Positions 1 to 8,104 of a stretch of 64,000 bases of DNA are shown here, in pieces. The stretch comes from Parapontixanthobacter sp963736595. Its GTDB lineage: Bacteria > Pseudomonadota > Alphaproteobacteria > Sphingomonadales > Sphingomonadaceae. A program made the translations under genes and the position numbers. Positions within the stretch are counted from its first letter, which is position 1; every line of letters begins with the position of its first letter. The notes under the pieces were generated by a model. It was not told the origin of the DNA, did not search any database, and worked only from the letters and a program-made list of their open reading frames with translations. The stretch spans positions 124,001 through 188,000 of the forward strand of contig CAVTPG010000010.1 of the NCBI GenBank assembly GCA_963736595.1, written 5' to 3'.

Positions 1-1007
1 TCGCCGCCGGAAAACAGGCACTGGCGGACTTTGGAACGGGCACCACGGGCAGCCGCGTCCTTAACGGCACCTATCAGGGTCACAAGGATGTCGAGGAGGC
101 TCTTAAAGAGTTTTACGACATGGATCACGCGATGGTCTTCTCGACCGGCTATCAGGCCAATCTGGGGATCATCAGCACCATCGCCGGAAAAGGCGATTAT
201 GTCGTGTTGGATATCGATTCCCACGCCTCGATCTATGACGGGTGCAAAATGGGCGATGCCGAAATCGTCCCGTTCAAGCACAACAACATCGAGGCGATGG
301 AAAAACGCCTGAAGCGCATTCCCGAAGGCGCCGGCATTCTGGTTGTGCTGGAGGGCGTGTATTCAATGCTGGGCGATGTCGCTCCGCTGAAAGAGATGGT
401 CCGCATCGCCAAAGAAAACGGCGCGATGGTGCTGGTCGATGAAGCGCATTCGATGGGTTTCATCGGAGAGAACGGGCGCGGCGTTGCCGAAGAACAGGGC
501 GTGATGGACGATGTCGATTTCGTGATCGGCACATTCTCTAAAAGCGTCGGCACAGTCGGCGGGTTCTGTGTTTCCAACCATCCCAAATTCGACATCATGC
601 GGCTGGTTTGCCGGCCCTACACCTTTACCGCCTCGCTCCCGCCCAGCGTCGTTGCCACAGCCGCGACGTCGATTCGCAAGCTGATGCACGGATCCAGCAA
701 ACGCGCGCATTTGTGGGAAAGTTCCAAGTCGCTTCATGCGGGCTTAAAAGGTCTGGGCTTCACGCTTGGCACCGAAACCGCCGAAAGCGCCATCATCGCG
801 GTCATTATGCCCGATCTTCAGCAAGGCGCGATGATGTGGGAGGCGCTGCTAAAAGAGGGGCTGTACGTCAATCTCGCCCGCCCGCCCGCAACTCCGGCGA
901 ATATGACGCTGCTGCGTTGTTCGCTATGTGCCGAACACAGCGAAGAAGACGTGCAGACGATCCTCGGAATGTTCGAAGCGGCGGGCAAACACGTCGGCAT
1001 TATTTGA
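1..1007 (+). CDS. spt: Serine palmitoyltransferase, 5' end outside window
   Basis: PLP-dependent enzyme of the alpha-oxoamine synthase family. It condenses serine with palmitoyl-CoA to 3-ketodihydrosphingosine, the first step of sphingolipid synthesis, in the cytoplasm. The reading frame is open from position 3, so the N-terminus lies upstream. Visible motifs are FGTGTTGSR near the start, DEAHSMG at about 438-458 (the aspartate contacts the PLP ring) and GTFSKSVGT, whose lysine at 540-542 should form the Schiff base. The stretch GTYQGHK and the phrase FSTGYQANLG closely resemble Sphingomonas SPT, rather than 8-amino-7-oxononanoate or 5-aminolevulinate synthases, which are the alternatives. 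This gene is the main lipid marker for a sphingomonad. The companion acyl carrier protein and other sphingolipid genes, if linked, would lie upstream of the window. Confidence 0.9.
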   Translation, partial: AAGKQALADFGTGTTGSRVLNGTYQGHKDVEEALKEFYDMDHAMVFSTGYQANLGIISTIAGKGDYVVLDIDSHASIYDGCKMGDAEIVPFKHNNIEAMEKRLKRIPEGAGILVVLEGVYSMLGDVAPLKEMVRIAKENGAMVLVDEAHSMGFIGENGRGVAEEQGVMDDVDFVIGTFSKSVGTVGGFCVSNHPKFDIMRLVCRPYTFTASLPPSVVATAATSIRKLMHGSSKRAHLWESSKSLHAGLKGLGFTLGTETAESAIIAVIMPDLQQGAMMWEALLKEGLYVNLARPPATPANMTLLRCSLCAEHSEEDVQTILGMFEAAGKHVGII

Positions 1008-1072
1008 GCGAGAATAGACGGCTCTTTTTGTTTTAGATAATTGTGCTATTCCTCTGACACGAGGGGGATTTT

Positions 1073-2509
1073 ATGAGTAAATTTCGCAGAACGAGTAGTG
1101 TTAGCGCGCTAGCAGCTTTCGCTTTGGCATCATGTGGAGGTGGTGGGGATTCCAGCGCCCCTAAACCAAACAGTTCTCCGCGATTTACGTCAGCCTCTTC
1201 GGCGACAGTTGCCGAAAATACTAGCGGTGTGGTCTATCAAGCGACTGCAAGTGATGTGAACGCCGACAGTCTGTCTTACAGCATTTCAGGCGGTGCAGAC
1301 GCTGCGGCATTTACAATAACGGCTGCTGGCGGGTTGAGCTTTGTAAATAATCCTGATTTTGAGGCTCCATCCGATGCGAACCAAAATAATATTTATGATG
1401 TCAATATTAGCGTCAGTGATGGAAAATCGTCAACCACTCTGACTGTATCCATAGCTGTTTCAAATCTCGCCGATGCTGCGAAACTGACGCGAATAGCGAC
1501 CGGCATGGGCGCAGTGGTTTCGATGTCGCCCCTTCTTGATGAGAGCCAATTAATCATTTCCAATGCCGAAGGTCGGGTCTTCGAAATCGACACAACTAAT
1601 GCTACCCTGACCGATACGGGGCTTATATTTGTCGATAATGTTTTCTTGGCTGGTGCGACCCTGCTTTCAGCGGCGCCTGAGGGACAGTATGGTCAGACAA
1701 AATTCATTTACGCAATGTTCCGTACAACCGATAATCGGATTGGTATCAGCAGTTTTAACAAGCAGTTTGACATTTGGTCATTGGGCGAAAGCGTAGGCCA
1801 ATTTGAAGAGCCGATTGACGATGATAGTGTTGTTAACGCGTCCAGCATCGCCGCACCCGATGGCTCTGTTTACTTTTTAGCCAATGACGGCGGATTTCCT
1901 GATCGTGCACAAAAGGACCGCATATTGGGGAACATTGTCCGCGCGTTCCGAAACCCTGATCCTTATGCAGGCGCTTCAATTAAGTTCCATCTAAACAGCA
2001 TTGTTGCACGTGGGTTGCACTGGCCGACCGGGGCAGGCTTAATAGACGGTGATCTTATCTTTTCTGATGCTGGCGAGAACGGCACAGATGAAATCAACAT
2101 ATTTGATTTGACGGCTACCATGGCGAATTTCGGCTGGCCTTTCAAAGAAGGTTTAACGGTTTTATCAGATACTTCAGCAAGCTTGACTGACCCGGTTCTG
2201 ACTGTTGATCGAAACAGTGCCGGCAATGAATTTGCGAGGATCATTGCGGGGCAATCTTACGACGGGCCAATTGTAAATTTAGATGGCAAATATTTATTCG
2301 CATCGCAGGACGGTCGCTTTTGGACTTTACCAGTTGATGGATTGGCGACAGGATCGTCTAGTTTCAATAATGCTGTCGAAGTGAGTTCGGAGTTTAAGCC
2401 CGATGTCGGAACTCTGGATGCGATCGTTGCTATTTCGAAAGCCAACGATAGGCTTTATATCCTTGACGAGGATGGTGATTTATATCGTGTTGACCTAGAG
2501 ACCGTTTAA
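1073..2509 (+). CDS. Secreted lipoprotein with cadherin-like domain and propeller-like C-terminal region
   Basis: The 478-residue protein begins with a lipoprotein signal: a short basic start, a hydrophobic run and the lipobox LASC, with Cys21 followed by four glycines. Residues about 36-130 look like a cadherin or Calx-beta type repeat (AENTSGVVYQATASDVN, then a DANQNNIYDVNISVSDG stretch). Residues about 135-478 are repetitive beta-rich sequence with phrases such as LDGKYLFASQDGRFW and LYILDEDGDLYRV, resembling the PQQ-type sugar dehydrogenase/sorbosone dehydrogenase propeller, but I see no clear catalytic residues. A role in adhesion or binding at the outer membrane is inference. The gene is clearly more AT-rich than its neighbours and stands alone between unrelated genes, which suggests recent acquisition. 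RBS AGGGGG lies just before the ATG. Confidence 0.7.
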   Translation: MSKFRRTSSVSALAAFALASCGGGGDSSAPKPNSSPRFTSASSATVAENTSGVVYQATASDVNADSLSYSISGGADAAAFTITAAGGLSFVNNPDFEAPSDANQNNIYDVNISVSDGKSSTTLTVSIAVSNLADAAKLTRIATGMGAVVSMSPLLDESQLIISNAEGRVFEIDTTNATLTDTGLIFVDNVFLAGATLLSAAPEGQYGQTKFIYAMFRTTDNRIGISSFNKQFDIWSLGESVGQFEEPIDDDSVVNASSIAAPDGSVYFLANDGGFPDRAQKDRILGNIVRAFRNPDPYAGASIKFHLNSIVARGLHWPTGAGLIDGDLIFSDAGENGTDEINIFDLTATMANFGWPFKEGLTVLSDTSASLTDPVLTVDRNSAGNEFARIIAGQSYDGPIVNLDGKYLFASQDGRFWTLPVDGLATGSSSFNNAVEVSSEFKPDVGTLDAIVAISKANDRLYILDEDGDLYRVDLETV

Positions 2510-2541
2510 CGATCAAAAAGACGACAGCGTGAAAAATCTTT

Positions 2542-3217
2542 GTGTCCGGACGCTTAAACTCCAATAAAAAGCATACGTCATGGCGTTCATGGACCGCCTT
2601 GGTGATGCTTGGCCTGCTCGGCTTGACCCTCGGCAACTGGCTGCGGTCGAACGGGCCACTCGGCACCGATATTTCGGATCAAGTCGCGCTGGCGTCTCTG
2701 TTCGAGGACGATATTGCGCCGGAATTCGGTCCGGCCAATGCCGATGTCACGATCATTATGTTTACCGATTATCAGTGCCCCGCGTGCCGCGCCGCGCACC
2801 CTGCAATGCATTCGGCGGTGCAGCGGGACGGAAACACGCGCATAATCTACCGCGACTGGCCAATATTCGGCGAACAATCCGTACTGGCTGCCCGCGTCGC
2901 CATCGCGGCCAATGCGCAAGGACTATACCCGCAAATCCATGATGACCTTATGCGAGAGCGACGCACATTTACCGATCCGGTTTTGCGGGAAATTGTCCAG
3001 CGGAACGGCGGCGACTGGGCCGCAGATTCTCACCACCCGCAATAGCAACGATGTCGATTACCAGCTCGAACGCACACAGAGCGATGCTTTGCGCCTCGGT
3101 GTTGGCGCGACACCAACCTATCTTATCGGCCCGTATCGGATCGTCGGAGCATTAAGCGAAGCGGAATTTACCCGTGCCATCGCGCAAGTCAGAGAACGCG
3201 ATCGCGCCCCGAATTGA
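2542..3217 (+). pseudogene. DsbA-family thioredoxin-like protein, one-base frameshift
   Basis: A membrane-anchored or secreted thiol:disulfide protein (DsbA/thioredoxin-4 family). A hydrophobic segment lies at about residues 16-33, the active-site motif CPAC follows TDYQ, and the cis-proline motif GATPTYLIGPYRIVGA lies near the C-terminus. The N-terminal two thirds read in one frame (2542 to a stop at 3045) and the rest in the +1 frame up to 3217. The span of 676 bases is 3n+1. Removing one C from GGGCCG near 3018-3021 joins DWA to QILTTR and gives a normal 224-residue protein. So there is either an extra base in the sequence or a recent inactivating insertion. The GTG start is chosen because no in-frame ATG precedes the hydrophobic segment; the RBS is weak. 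Confidence 0.75.
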
Positions 3218-3220
3218 TAG

Positions 3221-3871
3221 TCAGGCTCGCGTCTCAACGGCTGAAGCGGCGGCGCATGGGTCATCGCCCTCTTCGTCCGATCCGCCCAACTGAGTCAGGA
3301 CTAGCACGCCGCCCACGACCAGCGCCACGAAGGCAATCGTCACAAGCCCAAGGTACTTTTCGATAAAGGTTTTGATCGGACGACCAAATACGCGAAACAA
3401 AATGCCCACCGTCAGGAAAATCAGCGCCCGGCCTGCAACGCTGGCCAGAATGAACGGCACTAACGCCATTCCCAGAAATCCTGCGGTGATGGTGAGCAGT
3501 TTAAACGGAACCGGCGTCGCCGCCGCAATGATGACAGCCAGCACGCCATATTCGTCGAAAGTGCAGCGCGCGGCAGGCAGGCTGTCGATCAGCCCGATGG
3601 CTGTCAGCATTGGCACACCGACCGTATCGAACAGGGCGTATCCGATCAGATAGCCGAACAATCCGCCCACGACACTGGCGGCGGTGGCGACCAGACCGAA
3701 CCGGATCGCTTTCTTAGGCTCTGCCAAGCACATCAAACCGAGCAAGGGATGCGGCGGGATGGGGAAGAAGCTGGCTTCGATGAAGCAGAAAAAGGCCAGC
3801 CACCATACCGCTTTGGGATGGGCGGACTTTTCCATCGTCCATTCATACAGGCCGCGCAGTAGCTTGCTCAT
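3221..3871 (-). CDS. YqaA/DedA-type (VTT domain) inner-membrane protein
   Basis: A 216-residue polytopic membrane protein of the YqaA branch of the DedA/VTT family, which is thought to act in lipid or membrane-potential homeostasis. Several hydrophobic helices are visible, with the family-like segments FIEASFFPIPPHPLLG and ATPVPFKLLTITAGFLG, where the paired prolines belong to the re-entrant hairpins. The start at 3871 is preferred over the GTG at 3898 because AAGGTGA lies 9 bases upstream of the ATG and the extension adds no conserved sequence. The 3' end nearly abuts the convergent DsbA-like gene (stop 3217). Family assignment is good; the transported substrate is not known. Confidence 0.8.
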   Translation of the reverse strand: MSKLLRGLYEWTMEKSAHPKAVWWLAFFCFIEASFFPIPPHPLLGLMCLAEPKKAIRFGLVATAASVVGGLFGYLIGYALFDTVGVPMLTAIGLIDSLPAARCTFDEYGVLAVIIAAATPVPFKLLTITAGFLGMALVPFILASVAGRALIFLTVGILFRVFGRPIKTFIEKYLGLVTIAFVALVVGGVLVLTQLGGSDEEGDDPCAAASAVETRA

Positions 3872-3958
3872 TGCGCCAATCACCTTCCCATACCCCACAA
3901 GAAAGCGCCGCTTTACTGACGCACGGTCGAGATAGCAACTACCTCGCGCAGAACGAAT

Positions 3959-4008
3959 TAACCTCTTTGGTTATTTATGTTGACATCGTCACGCTGTTTG
4001 GGTACATA
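3959..4008 (+). promoter_or_regulatory. Candidate promoter and operator of the GTA cluster
   Basis: Upstream of the first GTA gene there is a good -35 box TTGACA at 3980-3985, a 17-base spacer and a weak -10 TACATA at 4003-4008. Seven bases upstream of the -35 lies a perfect inverted repeat TAACC-N5-GGTTA (3959-3973), well placed for a regulator. The rest of the 200-base gap shows nothing else. A GTA activator of the GafA/CtrA type could act here, but the repeat is not a standard CtrA box. Confidence 0.35.
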
Positions 4009-4082
4009 ACAAGAACATCGCGATAAACCGAGTCGGACGGGGCGCCTCTCCATCGCTGGGATCTCACGGGACTGGAGGCTTT

Positions 4083-4613
4083 ATGGCCAATGAAGCAACA
4101 CGGCGCAGCAAGCGTTCGAAAACGAGAGTAACGCGCGCCATCCGCGAACAAGAAGAAGGGAGCGGACCACTTTCCAAACATTGGCGAGAGGACTTTTTAA
4201 CAGCACTGGCAGAGACTTCGAACATTACCCAATCGGCCAAGATCGCAGGTACATCCACGGCGCGTGCTTACAAAGTGCGCCGCGAAGAACCGGACTTTCG
4301 CCGCGCATGGTTCGAGGCTTTGTCAGAAGGGTATGACCACCTCGAAATGGACGTGCTGCGCCGCCTGCGTGAAGGGGATTTTGCTACCACGGAAGGCACG
4401 AAATTCGATTTTGCCGCCGCACTTCGCGTTCTGGGCGCACACCAGCAAAGCGTCAGCGCACAAAAGGCACTGCAGGGCGACATGGACGAGGAAGCCGTCT
4501 TGCGATCGATTACCGCCAAGATCGATGCGCTGCGATTGGCACACAAACGATCCGAACAGCCTGCACTTATCGAAATTCGCGCTGTGAAGTCATCGGGAGA
4601 CGTTGATGAGTAG
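4083..4613 (+). CDS. GTA small terminase-like DNA-binding protein (g1 position)
   Basis: First gene of the GTA cluster. The 176-residue protein has a basic N-terminus (about 1-25) and a helix-turn-helix-like segment at about 37-66 (FLTALAETSNITQSAKIAG, then a YKVRREEPDF recognition-type helix), followed by a helical, charged C-terminal half. This layout and its place directly before the large terminase fit a small terminase subunit, which in GTAs has lost sequence-specific packaging so that host DNA is packaged at random. RBS GGAGG at about 4076 is close to the ATG. Its 3' end overlaps the start of the large terminase gene by 8 bases, so the two are translationally coupled. Function is inferred from position and fold hints, not from strong motif identity. 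Confidence 0.75.
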   Translation: MANEATRRSKRSKTRVTRAIREQEEGSGPLSKHWREDFLTALAETSNITQSAKIAGTSTARAYKVRREEPDFRRAWFEALSEGYDHLEMDVLRRLREGDFATTEGTKFDFAAALRVLGAHQQSVSAQKALQGDMDEEAVLRSITAKIDALRLAHKRSEQPALIEIRAVKSSGDVDE

Positions 4614-5934
4614 CAATCGCCGTCTGCGCTGGCTCGTCGATGCCGACCAGAACGATTTTGCCGAATTGGTTGCTTCGCTCTCGGATATGGAGCGCGACGA
4701 ATTCGCATATCACTGGGGCCTGTTCGGACGCGCCGATCAAATGCCGCCACCGGGTGACTGGCGCATTTGGCTGGTCTGTGCGGGGCGCGGTTTTGGTAAG
4801 ACGCGCGCTGGCGCAGAATGGGTGCGGCAAATTGCGCGGACCAACCCGGATGCCAGAATTGCGTTGGTTGGCGCGTCTCTTTCGGAAGTTCGCAGCATTA
4901 TGGTCGAAGGCGAGTCCGGGATTCTTGCCGTTACACCACCTGAACATATGCCCGATTTCGAACCGTCATTAAAGCGTTTGACTTGGCGCAATGGCGCTCA
5001 AGCTTACTTCTTTTCAGCGGCAGAACCGGAAGGGCTTCGCGGACCGCAGCACAGCCATGCTTGGTGTGATGAAATAGCCAAATGGGATAATTCGGCCGAA
5101 CGCGCGACCCGTGCATGGGACAACCTCATGATGGGGCTGCGGCTTGGTGACGCGCAACAGGCAATGGCAACGACGACACCACGCGTGGTGGCCTTACTAC
5201 AGAAGTTGATGGACGAGAGTGACGACGGTGTGGTGATAACACGCGGTTCGACTTACGATAATGCGGCCAATCTGCCGCGTGAATTTATCGCCCATATGGA
5301 CCGGAGTTTCGGTGGCAGTGCGCTGGGCCGGCAAGAGCTGGACGGAGTATTGCTGCGCGATATCGAAGGGGCGCTGTGGAGCCGTAGCTTGCTTGAAAAA
5401 TGTCGCGCTCCTGCGGATAATGCGCCGCTTTCGCGCATTGTTATCGGCGTTGATCCACCAGCGAGCGCCACGGGGGACGCCTGTGGGATCGTGGTTTGCG
5501 GCCTGACCGAAGACAGGACAGCGCGGGTGCTGGCCGATTGCTCGGTCGAGAAAGCAAGCCCGGAAAAATGGGCGCGCAGCGTCGCAAACAGTGCGGCACA
5601 ATGGAACGCCGATCGCATCATTGCAGAGGCCAATCAGGGCGGCGCGATGGTGGAAAGTGTGTTGCGCGCGGCTGAGATCGCGCTGCCCGTCAAGCTGGTC
5701 CACGCCAGTCGCGGCAAAGTCGCACGGGCCGAGCCAGTTGCAGCGCTTTACGAAGCAGGACGAGTGAACCATGCAGGTTCATTTCCAAGGCTGGAGGACG
5801 AGATGTGCGGCCTGATGACTGGCGGTGCTTACGCAGGGCCAGGGCGAAGTCCCGACAGGGCGGATGCGCTGGTCTGGGCGCTGCATGAATTGATGCTCGG
5901 CAATTTGGGTAGCCCGCAAGTCCGTCGCCTGTAA
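4606..5934 (+). CDS. GTA large terminase, DNA-packaging ATPase/nuclease (g2)
   Basis: The packaging motor, 442 residues. The N-terminal ATPase has the Walker A motif CAGRGFGKT (about 58-66) and a Walker B-like AWCDE (about 152-156). The C-terminal RNase H-like nuclease shows its acidic residues in IVIGVDPPAS, IIAEANQGG and SPDRADALVWAL. It pumps DNA into preformed heads and cuts it at headful length. The ATG at 4606 is preferred to the TTG one codon upstream; both overlap the end of the small terminase gene. The length matches RcGTA g2-type proteins. The sequence is intact, with no sign of decay, which argues that the cluster is maintained by selection. Confidence 0.93.
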   Translation: MSSNRRLRWLVDADQNDFAELVASLSDMERDEFAYHWGLFGRADQMPPPGDWRIWLVCAGRGFGKTRAGAEWVRQIARTNPDARIALVGASLSEVRSIMVEGESGILAVTPPEHMPDFEPSLKRLTWRNGAQAYFFSAAEPEGLRGPQHSHAWCDEIAKWDNSAERATRAWDNLMMGLRLGDAQQAMATTTPRVVALLQKLMDESDDGVVITRGSTYDNAANLPREFIAHMDRSFGGSALGRQELDGVLLRDIEGALWSRSLLEKCRAPADNAPLSRIVIGVDPPASATGDACGIVVCGLTEDRTARVLADCSVEKASPEKWARSVANSAAQWNADRIIAEANQGGAMVESVLRAAEIALPVKLVHASRGKVARAEPVAALYEAGRVNHAGSFPRLEDEMCGLMTGGAYAGPGRSPDRADALVWALHELMLGNLGSPQVRRL

Positions 5935-5981
5935 CTCACCGTTACGGTTCACGCCAAAGCTATAAATCGCAAGGAAATCCT

Positions 5982-7148
5982 ATGTCATTTCTATCTTCGC
6001 TGACTTCCGCCTTCAAAGGCGGGAGCGGATCAGCCATGCCCTTGGCCCACCGCTATATGGCACCTTGGGCCAGCAATTACCTCGGCACGCCTGCCGTCGA
6101 GCAATTCGACTATGAGCGGGCCGTGCATGAGGCTTACATTGCAAATCCGGTGGCGCAGCGCGCAATCCGGATCGTAGCAGAAGCCGTGGGCGATGCACCG
6201 ATCCAGTGCACCGAACCGCGCTTAAAAACGCTCATAAGCAGTGCCAGCACTGGGCAGTCGCTGCTGGAAACGCTGGCTGCACATTTGCTGCTTCACGGCA
6301 ATGCCTATGTGCAGATCGTCAAGGATGCGAGCGGTGAGCCGGTCGATCTGTTTGCCCTGCGGCCCGAGCGGATTACGGTTGAACCGGGTGCGGATGGTTG
6401 GCCACGCGGCTATCGCTATCGCTTGAATGGCGAATCCAGCGTCATCCCGGTCGATGATGCCGATGGCTGGCCTAACATTATCCATCTGCGCGGCCTCAAT
6501 CCAGCCGACGACCATTATGGCGCAGGATGCTTGACGGCAGCACGGCAAGCGGTCGCTATTCATAACAGCGCAAGCGAGTGGAACCGCGCTTTGCTGGAAA
6601 ATGCGGCGCGACCATCCGGGGCATTGGTCTATGACACCGGCGATGCGGCAGCCTTATCCGCCGATCAATTCGACCGGCTGAAAACGGAGCTGACGGAAGC
6701 CTTTGCCGGGCAAGGTAACGCTGGACGCCCGATGCTGTTGGAAGGCGGCCTGTCCTGGCAGTCGATGTCGATGTCGCCCGCTGACATGGATTTCGCCACG
6801 CTGAAAGCAGCAGCGGCACGCGACATCGCGCTGGCTTTCGGCGTACCGCCCATGCTGCTCGGCCTGCCGGGCGACAACACTTATTCCAATTATCGCGAGG
6901 CCAATCGGGCGCTGTGGCGGCTGACCTTGCTGCCCCTGATCGGGAAGATCGGCGAAGGGCTGACGGGCGGGCTTGCGCCGTGGTTCAGCGACCTCTCCAT
7001 CACGGTCGATCTCGACAAGATCCCGGCGCTTTCGGAGGATCGCGAGCGGCTGTGGTCGCAAGTCAGCGATGCCGATTTCCTGGACCCGGACGAAAAGCGC
7101 GAAATGTTGGGCCTGCCGCCTCGCACTACCACCCGCGCTGCAAAATAA
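5982..7148 (+). CDS. GTA portal protein, HK97 family (g3)
   Basis: A 388-residue phage portal protein that forms the dodecameric ring through which DNA enters the head and to which the tail attaches. Typical HK97-type portal segments are visible: an N-terminal YIANPVAQRAIRIVAEAVGDAP, the wing stretch GNAYVQIVKDASGEPVDLFALRP cut by beta strands, and the C-terminal AFGVPPMLLGLPGDNTYSNY motif with the following helices. RBS AAGGA lies 8 bases before the ATG. A 47-base gap separates it from the terminase gene. It ends 12 bases before the next gene, with a strong AGGAGG between them. Confidence 0.92.
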   Translation: MSFLSSLTSAFKGGSGSAMPLAHRYMAPWASNYLGTPAVEQFDYERAVHEAYIANPVAQRAIRIVAEAVGDAPIQCTEPRLKTLISSASTGQSLLETLAAHLLLHGNAYVQIVKDASGEPVDLFALRPERITVEPGADGWPRGYRYRLNGESSVIPVDDADGWPNIIHLRGLNPADDHYGAGCLTAARQAVAIHNSASEWNRALLENAARPSGALVYDTGDAAALSADQFDRLKTELTEAFAGQGNAGRPMLLEGGLSWQSMSMSPADMDFATLKAAAARDIALAFGVPPMLLGLPGDNTYSNYREANRALWRLTLLPLIGKIGEGLTGGLAPWFSDLSITVDLDKIPALSEDRERLWSQVSDADFLDPDEKREMLGLPPRTTTRAAK

Positions 7149-7160
7149 GGAGGGTTACAC

Positions 7161-7469
7161 ATGAACCGCGAAGAAATGCTGGCCGGGTTGATCGCGCAAG
7201 CGGCGACCGAGGGCGGCGACATGATTACCTTACGCGCCATCGTCGAGGAAGCGAGCGAGATCGGCGCCGACCGCGTCCTGCACCGGATCGGCTTGTCCGA
7301 CGCCAATGCGCAGGACGATATCGATGAATTGCGCGAGCTTCTAAGCGCGTGGCGCGATGCCAAGGCAAGCGCGTGGAAAGCGGTGGTCGATTGGGCCGTG
7401 CGCGGTATTCTCGCCATGCTGCTGATCGGTATTGCCGTGAGAATTGGCGTGCCGGAGTTACTCCGATGA
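7161..7469 (+). CDS. DUF6127 family small membrane protein in the GTA cluster (g3.5 position)
   Basis: A 102-residue protein with a charged helical N-terminal two thirds and one transmembrane helix near the C-terminus (about 80-98, RGILAMLLIGIAVRIGV). It matches what I know of DUF6127, a small family found between portal and protease in sphingomonad GTA clusters. The slot is that of RcGTA g3.5, which is needed for head formation, but I see no clear sequence likeness, so equivalence is positional only. A strong AGGAGG RBS precedes the ATG. The stop overlaps the protease start (ATGA), so the two are coupled. Confidence 0.75.
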   Translation: MNREEMLAGLIAQAATEGGDMITLRAIVEEASEIGADRVLHRIGLSDANAQDDIDELRELLSAWRDAKASAWKAVVDWAVRGILAMLLIGIAVRIGVPELLR

Positions 7470-7909
7470 GCGCGGCGCTGTCGCTGATGCAGCAGCCAAG
7501 TGCGGATACGGCCATCCGTTTTGCCGGATATGCCGCCATTTTCGGACGTCCCGATGCTTCGCAGGACGTGATCTTGCCCGGTGCATTCCGGCGCAGTCTG
7601 GCCGAACGCCGGGAGCCGTTTCCTGTATTTTGGCAACATCGGCCCGAGCTAAGAATTGGCTGGGTCGACCATATCGCAGAAGACACTCGCGGTTTGCGTG
7701 TTATCGCGCGGCTCGACCGACCGAATAGCCGCGCCGCCAAGATGCTGATGGACAAGTCCATGAACGGCCTCAGCTTCGGCTATCGCGCCCGCAAATTCCG
7801 CAACACGGCCACAGGGCGCATTCTGGCCGATGTCGAATTGTTCGAGATCAGCTTGGTAAGCGAACCATTACACCGCGGCGCACGCGTACATTACATTCTT
7901 CGTCCCTGA
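7466..7909 (+). CDS. GTA prohead protease, HK97 family (g4)
   Basis: A 147-residue prohead serine protease that cleaves the capsid N-terminal scaffold during head maturation. The likely catalytic histidine is in FWQHRPELRIG and the serine in MNGLSFGYR; DVELFEISLVSEP is the typical closing motif of the family. The start is set at 7466, where ATG overlaps the preceding stop (ATGA). An in-frame upstream start at 7349 would lie wholly inside DUF6127 and is rejected. The protease sits directly before the capsid gene, as in HK97 phages and GTAs. Confidence 0.9.
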   Translation: MSAALSLMQQPSADTAIRFAGYAAIFGRPDASQDVILPGAFRRSLAERREPFPVFWQHRPELRIGWVDHIAEDTRGLRVIARLDRPNSRAAKMLMDKSMNGLSFGYRARKFRNTATGRILADVELFEISLVSEPLHRGARVHYILRP

Positions 7910-8020
7910 TACGCTGGATAAACGGCGGAGCGCGGTAGCCCGTTCGGCTCACCGCAGCTGATAAACACATCTAAAATAAGCACCGTCAACGCGAACTTCG
8001 ATCGCGTGAGCGAGCCATCT

Positions 8021-8041
8021 GCGCGCCACGAACAGGCGCGC
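8021..8041 (+). other. RNA hairpin upstream of the capsid gene
   Basis: Perfect 7-base inverted repeat GCGCGCC/GGCGCGC with a 7-base loop, in the 195-base gap between protease and capsid genes. No T-tract follows, so it is not a terminator. It could stabilise or process the capsid mRNA. The rest of the gap holds nothing else I can recognise. Confidence 0.45.
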
Positions 8042-8104
8042 GTCCACCCAGAATATTACTCCACCATAACCACCCCGAAGACCCCCAAGAAAGGCAACTA
8101 CCCA

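Noticed and set aside
1006..1030. Terminator after the serine palmitoyltransferase gene
   Set aside because: GAGC/GCTC is only 4 pairs with an 11-base loop, although five Ts follow.
8006..8104. Longer capsid start at GTG 8006
   Set aside because: Extension has no capsid-like sequence; a good RBS precedes the ATG at 8105.
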